Shown here: in pieces, positions 37,605 through 42,464 of the stretch | How positions within the stretch are numbered: position 1 is the first letter of the stretch | Layout: each line of letters starts with the position of its first letter | Assembly (NCBI GenBank): GCA_001829415.1 | Contig: MIBE01000043.1 | Span: 1-42,464 of the forward strand | DNA from: Spirochaetes bacterium GWF1_51_8 | Lineage (GTDB): Bacteria > Spirochaetota > Brevinematia > Brevinematales > GWF1-51-8 | Length of the DNA stretch: 42,464 nt | Reading direction: 5' to 3' | Translations under genes and position numbers: made by a program | The notes under the pieces: model-generated | What the model saw: only the letters and a program-made list of their open reading frames with translations | What the model was told of the DNA's origin: nothing | Database searches by the model: none

Positions 37605-37646
37605 ATAAAAAAAAGCGGTATAACGTTTGGAACGGCATACCGCTTT
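37605..37646 (-). terminator. Terminator of the B12 uptake operon
   Basis: On the minus strand AAAGCGGTAT pairs with ATACCGCTTT; the 15-nt loop holds an inner CGTT/AACG pair. The T tract corresponds to the A run at 37607-37614. It lies 18 bp after the beta-propeller gene. Confidence 0.75.
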
Positions 37647-37663
37647 ATCGACTGAATTTGTTA

Positions 37664-38683
37664 TTAATGGTATATTGCGAGGTCGCCCGTGCCGGGAATG
37701 CCGAACTCGCTCGCAGTCCAGTTCGAGATATTCACAAGATACACCTTCGTACCGTAGTACCCTTCCGAAACCGCGATCTCCGCGCCGTCGAAATCGAGAC
37801 CCTTGAAGTTTTTCCCGCCGAGGACGTTCGTGATATACGCGCCGTTCGTGCTGAAGACGGCGAGGCCGAGTTTCGACTGGCCCATCCCGCTGTCGAGGCA
37901 GAACAGGCGCCCGCCGGATACCTTGACCGCCGTGAACTGGAGCCCGTTGGAGAGAACAGCCTGATTCCACAATCCCGCCGATATCCCGATCAGACCGCCG
38001 CCGTCGTAGTACCCGGCGTAGGTATCCCAGTTCGTGGTATTCCATACCCCCGTGCACGCGAGATAAGCCATGCCCTGAACCGCGCAGACCGACTGCGGAT
38101 TGGTGAGGCTTGCGATCTGTGCGGCAAGCGAGTAGTCGTCTCGGTCGAGCGCGATCAGTTTGCCGTTCGCGCTTCCGAATGTTCCCGAGTCGGCGATATA
38201 GATATAACCGCTGTCGAGATCGAGCGAGTAGGCGTAGTTTGCCGCGAGCGCGATATTGGTCAGGGTCAGCGCGGGATTGGACTGGTCGAGGACGCGGAGC
38301 CAGTTCGATCCCGAGAAGACGATATAGATCTTACCGCCGGCGAGTTTGAGCGCGGACGGTGCGGAGCCGTCGGGGAAAACTACCTTTAGAGCGGGCAGGA
38401 CCCCGTTCAGGTCGATCCGGATGAGGGACTGCGCCGTCCCGAAGCCGTTGTGCACGATGTATGCAAACCCGCCGTCGATCTCGATATCGGTCGGCGACTT
38501 ATCGAGTGTCGCGACATCTGCGGTCCGGCCGGTCGACGGGTCGAGCACGCGCAGGATACCGTTCGCCTCGTCGAGCACGAGAATGCTCCCGTGAGCGACC
38601 GGGACATTATCCGGCGTCCCGTTGGACGGGAACTCGGAACAGCTTACCATGACGACGATGAGAAGCAGAGGTAAAACTTTCAT
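37664..38683 (-). CDS. Surface beta-propeller lipoprotein, BtuG-like cobalamin-binding candidate
   Basis: A 339-aa lipoprotein (hydrophobic LPLLLIVVMVSCSEF, cysteine after MVS). The mature part is a series of YncE-like beta-propeller blades: GSILVLDEANGILRVLDPST, AYIVHNGFGTAQSLIRID, KIYIVFSGSNWLRVLDQ, YIYIADSGTFGSANGKLIAL and so on, six or seven in all. It starts 15 bp after the BtuB-like gene and lies under the same cobalamin riboswitch. In Bacteroides, BtuG is a surface beta-propeller lipoprotein that binds B12 very tightly and sits on BtuB. Position, fold and lipidation all fit such a role, though residue-level homology was not tested. Start chosen at ATG 38683 with GGAG 7 bp upstream. Confidence 0.75.
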   Translation of the reverse strand: MKVLPLLLIVVMVSCSEFPSNGTPDNVPVAHGSILVLDEANGILRVLDPSTGRTADVATLDKSPTDIEIDGGFAYIVHNGFGTAQSLIRIDLNGVLPALKVVFPDGSAPSALKLAGGKIYIVFSGSNWLRVLDQSNPALTLTNIALAANYAYSLDLDSGYIYIADSGTFGSANGKLIALDRDDYSLAAQIASLTNPQSVCAVQGMAYLACTGVWNTTNWDTYAGYYDGGGLIGISAGLWNQAVLSNGLQFTAVKVSGGRLFCLDSGMGQSKLGLAVFSTNGAYITNVLGGKNFKGLDFDGAEIAVSEGYYGTKVYLVNISNWTASEFGIPGTGDLAIYH

Positions 38684-38698
38684 TCTATTCTCCAATTG

Positions 38699-40474
38699 TT
38701 ATATTTCAAAGGTGAGAGCGGCTTTCAGGTTGAAGCCGGGCAGGGGATATCCTTCCTGCTCGCTGTATTGGATATTGAGGATATTGTTCAGGCTGACAGT
38801 GAGGAAGAGATAACGCACCGAAAGGTCGAGCAGATAGTACGGCTCGAGCCAATGAGCGTTCAGTTCGTCGGTAAAACGTTCGCTGACCGCCCGGAACGCG
38901 AGTTCCGCCGAGAAGTCCTTACCGAAGGATACACCGCTTGTGAAGGTCAGCTTGTACAACGGGGTATAGATGACCCGTTTACCGAAATAGGGTGACGCCT
39001 CGTCTGAGTTGACCGTCCGGTTCAGGCTCATCCCGGCGCCCGCACGGAACTGCCACATGCCGGAATTCCATAGGTATTGCGCGAAAAGCTCGGCGATGAA
39101 CGCCGACGCGGTGCCGGTATTTCCGGGCGACCACACCCCGAAACTGTCGGGTTTCCAGAGGATCAGGCTCGTGAACCCGCTGAGCCCCGCTGATGCAGTG
39201 ACCAGCAGGTTCTCCCCGGCGAACACGATTCCGCCTTTGAGCGCAATTCCGTCTTCCGGCGTCAGGTTCGTGTTTCCCGAGGAGTAGCCGTCGTAAGGCC
39301 AGTACAGGTCGTTCATTGTCGGCGGGCGGTAATGCCGTGAGATGCCCGCGTATATCTTAAGCGAATCGGCTGGTTTCCACGCGGCGGAGAATCCCGGTAC
39401 CGGTACGGGCACAGCTCCGATCCGCCAGATAGTATGGAGATTTGCCGCGAACTCGAATCCGCCCGCGGCGAGCGATATTCCGCCGGTCAGCCCGACATCT
39501 TCGATCCAACGGACACCGAGTTTCGTGCTGTCGAGGAAATAGGTTGTCGAGGCGGCCTTGAGCTCCCACGCCCATGGCGCGGGTTTGGCGTGCAGGGCGA
39601 ACGAGGCGTTCAGTGTATGGCCGGTGTGGGTGTCGTCCATCCCGATCGAGTTCGTGAAACGGTTCACCCAGTTCTGGTATGACGCCTGCATTGAGACGAG
39701 CGGGCTGTTCCAGCCGAGCGATATCGCTGTGAGAAAGTCGGTCTGTCGTCCGAGGCCGGGATACTTTGTCCCCGCGCCCCCGGCCTTACCGGTGTGATAC
39801 GCGGTCATATTCCAGTCCGCCAGGCCCCATTTCGCGATCAGAGAGTAACGCCAGAAATCGAGGTTTTTCGTCCACGCCGGATTGCCCGAGGGATCGATAT
39901 AGGAATAGTAGTTTTGCGATACAGTGATGGAGCCGCCGAGGATGAGCTGGCTGCCGGGTAACGGGAGGGCGGTGAGAAGTTTCAGCCCGGCCTCGTTTAA
40001 CGAGCCGCCGGACAGTTCGATAGCGAGCTTCTGCACGAACATCGACGGCAGCCTGAAATCGATCAATCCGCCCCCGGCGTTTATCCCGAACGGGGCGAGG
40101 TTGTTTTTGTAGATATCCGCCCGGATCGCGAACTCGAGCGGGAGAAGCCCTATATCGAACGAGTGGTTTTGAGGGAAATCGAGCACGAGGCCTTCGAACG
40201 CGATGCGTGTGTGCGACGACAGTCCGCCGTCCACAGAGGCTGTGTTCACCTGCCCAATTCCGCCCCCTGCGCGGATTGTGACTGCCGCCGACTGTACGAT
40301 GAGCGCGACGCTTCCGCCGGAATTGACCGGCGCGGGCTCGTAGTCGATCCCCGGCGACGGCGGGATGAGGAAATCGCCCTTGTATGAAGAATCGTTAGTG
40401 GCCCCGAGGGAATAGTACGGGTAAAGCCTGACTGCGGTCAGAAGAAAAACAGTGAAAAGGAAGAAGAAACGCAT
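38699..40474 (-). CDS. btuB: TonB-dependent outer-membrane receptor, BtuB-like
   Basis: A 591-aa outer-membrane receptor for vitamin B12 or related corrinoids. The signal peptide (FFFLFTVFLLTAVRLYPYYS) is followed by a short plug region (about 50-150; SVALIVQSAAVTIRAGGGIG, GINAGGGLIDFRLP). The 22-strand type barrel has the family signature YRPPTMNDLYWPYDGYSSGN (compare FRAPTLNDLYW) and ends NNILNIQYSEQEGYPLPGFN, LKAALTFEI. The substrate is inferred from the cobalamin riboswitch 97 bp upstream. No clear TonB box is visible near the mature N-terminus. GGGAG precedes the ATG and lies in a hairpin. A BtuG-like lipoprotein gene follows. The cognate BtuCDF transporter is not in the window. Confidence 0.85.
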   Translation of the reverse strand: MRFFFLFTVFLLTAVRLYPYYSLGATNDSSYKGDFLIPPSPGIDYEPAPVNSGGSVALIVQSAAVTIRAGGGIGQVNTASVDGGLSSHTRIAFEGLVLDFPQNHSFDIGLLPLEFAIRADIYKNNLAPFGINAGGGLIDFRLPSMFVQKLAIELSGGSLNEAGLKLLTALPLPGSQLILGGSITVSQNYYSYIDPSGNPAWTKNLDFWRYSLIAKWGLADWNMTAYHTGKAGGAGTKYPGLGRQTDFLTAISLGWNSPLVSMQASYQNWVNRFTNSIGMDDTHTGHTLNASFALHAKPAPWAWELKAASTTYFLDSTKLGVRWIEDVGLTGGISLAAGGFEFAANLHTIWRIGAVPVPVPGFSAAWKPADSLKIYAGISRHYRPPTMNDLYWPYDGYSSGNTNLTPEDGIALKGGIVFAGENLLVTASAGLSGFTSLILWKPDSFGVWSPGNTGTASAFIAELFAQYLWNSGMWQFRAGAGMSLNRTVNSDEASPYFGKRVIYTPLYKLTFTSGVSFGKDFSAELAFRAVSERFTDELNAHWLEPYYLLDLSVRYLFLTVSLNNILNIQYSEQEGYPLPGFNLKAALTFEI

Positions 40475-40479
40475 GCCGT

Positions 40480-40504
40480 ACTCCCGCGGCGCGGATTCCG
40501 CGGG
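40480..40504 (-). promoter_or_regulatory. RBS-sequestering hairpin of the btuB leader
   Basis: On the minus strand CCCGCGG (40498-40504) pairs with CCGCGGG (40483-40489) across 8 nt. The right arm contains most of the GGGAG ribosome-binding site, 6 bp before the btuB start. With the riboswitch upstream, this suggests control of translation initiation by B12. Confidence 0.6.
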
Positions 40505-40570
40505 GATGGAAAGAAAGGTGCCGTGATGGGCCGCCTTCGGTTCCCTGTTCCCGGGGAAAACGCGGTATGT

Positions 40571-40718
40571 TACGGCAGGTCTCCTGACTCACGGGCTCGT
40601 TCCGCCTTCCCGGGTTTCCCCAGTGGCTTCATGGAAAGAGTGATTGTCCCGTATACAGTGCCGGGCAGCGTTCCGGATTAATACCGGATTCCCTATTAAG
40701 CCCCGAAGGGCGCCGTAA
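40571..40718 (-). ncRNA. Cobalamin (vitamin B12) riboswitch
   Basis: Read on the minus strand, the conserved elements appear in order: GGCGCCCTTCGGGGCTTAAT then AGGGAATCCGGT near the 5' end, the core ACGCTGCCCGGCACTGTATA then CGGG, and the 3' B12 box GAGTCAGGAGACCTGCC (40574-40590). These are the textbook landmarks of the class that binds adenosylcobalamin. Binding would shut off the btuB-like gene when B12 is plentiful, most likely through the RBS-masking hairpin at 40480-40504, since no T-tract terminator follows. Confidence 0.95.
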
Positions 40719-40815
40719 TCGTGTAATGATAACAAGCGGCGGCGCGGAAGTCAAACTTTTCCGGTTTTGTTGTATTGCGCGGGACTTGGACGCAAAAAAC
40801 ATGCTATCATCTGCC

Positions 40816-40842
40816 TTGACAAGTTTCTTCTTTTCGTATAAA
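40816..40842 (+). promoter_or_regulatory. Promoter of the lipoprotein gene at 40876
   Basis: -35 TTGACA (40816-40821), then either TATAAA after 15 bp (40837-40842) or TAAAGT after 17 bp. About 34 bp before the start codon. Confidence 0.5.
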
Positions 40843-40875
40843 GTCTATCCAACAAATAAGTAACCGGATCGTCAA

Positions 40876-41871
40876 ATGAAAAAGTGCTTTTCTCTTCTTT
40901 CAATCGGATTATTCTGCGCGGCAATGCTCTCCTGCGGCTCGCAGTATCAGTTTGTGAAAACAATGAAAACGTCGCTCGGCCAACAGGAGATTAAAGGATA
41001 TGGCCATTTTCTGGCTATCCTGAAACAGGAAATAGAGTTCGATTATTCAAACATCAATCTCGACCTCTCGGAACTGAAGGACAAAGTCCCCGACGGCGGA
41101 ATGGTTTATCAATGTTTTGCTTATTCCAATTGGATGACTGTCCGGGCGCATGAGTATGCCAATGTCCATGTCAATAATACCGCCGATGGAATCGCCGCAT
41201 CGGGCATGGTCAACTATGTGGAAATGGAAACGCTCTATCAGCTTTTTCCCGCGAATAGCTATCAGGATTCTCTTTACTCGGTACTGAAGATCGGAGATGC
41301 GGGCTATCAGTTCGAAGATAAACTGAAGGCCTTTCTCCCGATGCCGGGGAAAATAAACTATCCGGACGGTGTTCTGGATGTCCATTCCGTTCTACCTGTT
41401 TTCTTTCCTTCCGACGCGGTAAAAGGGAAGGAGTATTTGTTCACATCGAAAAACGAGCAGATTAAGTCGTATGTGTTCCAGACGGCGATTGGTTCCGACT
41501 GGAATGAAGAATATCTCGAGAAATCTAAGGTTCTAAAAAGCTATGTGTTTCTTGGTACCCGTGATGTGAAAGAGATACCGACTGCGTTTTTTATGATGAA
41601 GAGAATCGAATATGTCAGCGACCTTCTGACCGAAGAATGGGATATAAAATGGGCCCGGCTGGAATGTATCGGGTTTTCAATAGAAGACTGGAGTATTGTC
41701 CGGTATTATTCGATCGATCTTGAAAGAAAAATAGTCTATGAACCGAAGGGCTTCATGGAATTGGACTGGAGTATTAACGGCGTCCAACGGTTTGTGAAGA
41801 AGGCCTCGTCTGACCAAATGATTATTATCGACATGGAACGAAAGTTCCCCGACACGCCGGAAGTGAAATAA
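40876..41871 (+). CDS. Lipoprotein of unknown function
   Basis: A 331-aa lipoprotein: MKKCFSLLSIGLFCAAMLSC gives a signal peptide with MLSC lipobox, and GSQ follows the lipidated Cys. The mature protein has no family I recognise. Features visible are a stretch DLSELKDKVPDGGMVYQCFA, an alternating strand-rich middle (VLPVFFPSDAVKGKEYLFTS) and a C-terminus rich in Trp and Tyr (FSIEDWSIVRYYSIDLERKI). It is transcribed divergently from the B12 operon and does not share its riboswitch, so no link to B12 is implied. Confidence 0.75.
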   Translation: MKKCFSLLSIGLFCAAMLSCGSQYQFVKTMKTSLGQQEIKGYGHFLAILKQEIEFDYSNINLDLSELKDKVPDGGMVYQCFAYSNWMTVRAHEYANVHVNNTADGIAASGMVNYVEMETLYQLFPANSYQDSLYSVLKIGDAGYQFEDKLKAFLPMPGKINYPDGVLDVHSVLPVFFPSDAVKGKEYLFTSKNEQIKSYVFQTAIGSDWNEEYLEKSKVLKSYVFLGTRDVKEIPTAFFMMKRIEYVSDLLTEEWDIKWARLECIGFSIEDWSIVRYYSIDLERKIVYEPKGFMELDWSINGVQRFVKKASSDQMIIIDMERKFPDTPEVK

Positions 41872-41949
41872 ACACCTTTTTGTGCTCATGTGTGCAGAGT
41901 GACAACAGGCATAAGGAATCTAGAAGTTCGACACGCCGGAATTGCGGAG

Positions 41950-41979
41950 TTGACAGGTTCGGCATGAAAGGGGTATAAT
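41950..41979 (+). promoter_or_regulatory. Promoter of hicBA
   Basis: -35 TTGACA (41950-41955), 18-bp spacer, -10 TATAAT (41974-41979), 18 bp before the hicB start. HicB proteins often repress their own promoter. Confidence 0.7.
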
Positions 41980-41997
41980 ATATCAAGTGAGGAAAGA

Positions 41998-42234
41998 ATG
42001 GAATATCGAATCAGGCTGGAAATAGAGCATCTTCCGGAAGGATTTTACGTTGCGGTCAGTCCCGATTTGGAAGGACTTACCGCACAGGGCAGGACTATCG
42101 CTGAAACTGTCGAAATCGCGCAGGATGTTGCCAAGAAGATCATCGAGTCCTACATCGAACATGGAGACTCTATTCCCTCGTCTTTAAAACCCGCCGCTGA
42201 AAAAATGAATCTCGATGTTACGGTCGGTGTCTGA
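41998..42234 (+). CDS. hicB: HicB-like antitoxin
   Basis: A 78-aa partial-RNase-H-fold protein of the HicB family (EYRIRLEIEHLPEGFYVAVS, PDLEGLTAQGRTIAETVEIA). It neutralises the HicA mRNA interferase. The length and the short C-terminus without a DNA-binding helix match the small HicB class. GGAAAG precedes the start. The stop overlaps the hicA start (TGATG). The order hicB-hicA is the less usual one but is well known. Confidence 0.92.
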   Translation: MEYRIRLEIEHLPEGFYVAVSPDLEGLTAQGRTIAETVEIAQDVAKKIIESYIEHGDSIPSSLKPAAEKMNLDVTVGV

Positions 42235-42380
42235 TGGGCCGTTTGTCCGGATTTAATTACCGGGCTATTGTCTCGAAATTAAGACGGGCTGGATTTGAGT
42301 TCGACCGTCACGCCAAAGGCAGCCATGAGATTTGGTGGAACCCTATCAACCGTAAGGGCGGCTCTAAAAACTCTAATTAG
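42234..42380 (+). pseudogene. hicA: Truncated HicA toxin gene, cut by the terminal repeat
   Basis: Only 48 codons. The first 41 (GRLSGFNYRAIVSKLRRAGF, then EFDRHAKGSHEIWWNPINRK) are a good HicA start including the catalytic His in GSHEIWW. HicA proteins normally continue for about 30-40 residues (a TTIPNHP... strand and the GTLRAILKQAG helix). Here they are replaced by GGSKNSN and a stop that falls in the 91-bp repeat (from 42374). Similarity is already lost at about 42357, so the insertion boundary may lie up to 17 bp before the shared repeat. The toxin is probably inactive while the antitoxin survives. Confidence 0.8.
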
Positions 42381-42464
42381 GGCTTGCTGAAAAACGAATA
42401 ACTCATTGATATATAATGAAATATTTTAAGATTCGCCTTAGAATAATGCAAGGAAAAACGAAGA
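42374..42464. repeat. Right copy of 91-bp inverted terminal repeat
   Basis: Exact reverse complement of 4-94. It interrupts hicA. The inner edge reads TAATTAGGGCTTGCTGAAAA, like an insertion-sequence terminus. The sequence ends at the window edge without a transposase gene. Confidence 0.9.

Overview
This 42.5 kb window is ordinary chromosomal gene content from a Gram-negative (diderm) bacterium, with GC-rich coding sequence interrupted by several AT-rich insertions. LptD/OstA, a TonB-dependent receptor, many lipoproteins and a Tat translocase show an outer membrane. The style of the chemotaxis receptor, a TRL-like lipoprotein (a family I associate with Leptospira), and WG-repeat and ankyrin proteins make Spirochaetota the leading guess. 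No rRNA or tRNA is present to settle it. The two ends are a perfect 91-bp inverted repeat (4-94 and 42374-42464), so the window is most likely a whole contig that broke in the same mobile element at both sides. The right-hand copy truncates a hicA toxin gene.

Layout. 229-5023 (minus): tatA-tatC, an NtrC-type response regulator and a dual-Cache chemotaxis receptor. 5024-9574: a restriction-modification island. It holds an Eco57I-like type IIG enzyme with an entire HUH/Y1 (REP-associated) transposase domain embedded in frame, a 30-bp perfect palindrome beside that domain, a truncated antitoxin gene, and a decayed second copy of antitoxin plus enzyme tail. 9575-12039 (minus): a DUF362 Tat-exported protein and a membrane polyferredoxin. 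12222-15460 (plus): overlapping genes for a SET-domain protein, an ATP-grasp ligase and a fold-III PLP decarboxylase, followed by an O-antigen-ligase-like protein and a GT4 glycosyltransferase. 18048-22210 (minus): lptD-tgt.

22745-24570 is a strongly AT-rich two-gene island (secreted ankyrin protein and a uracil-DNA-glycosylase-fold protein) with its own promoter and terminator. 24737-32597 carries two GH13 enzymes (a cytosolic amylase-like protein and a lipoprotein pullulanase-like enzyme), a DJ-1 family protein and several envelope proteins. 32613-33636 is an AT-rich pair of small unknown genes bounded by a 73-bp direct repeat made of terminator, promoter and ribosome-binding site. Next come a TPM-like membrane protein, two tandem WG/SH3 paralogues and ruvB.

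37664-40718 (minus) is a vitamin B12 uptake operon: cobalamin riboswitch, RBS-masking hairpin, BtuB-like receptor and a surface beta-propeller lipoprotein in the position of Bacteroides BtuG. The right end has an unknown lipoprotein and hicB with the broken hicA. Promoters recur as TTGACN/TTGATT, 16-18 bp, TAAAAT/TATAAT.

Best candidates for something undescribed: (1) the restriction enzyme with an embedded HUH transposase and REP-like palindrome; (2) the SET/ATP-grasp/PLP-decarboxylase operon; (3) the AT-rich gene pair inside a duplicated promoter unit; (4) a BtuB-BtuG-like system probably outside Bacteroidetes.
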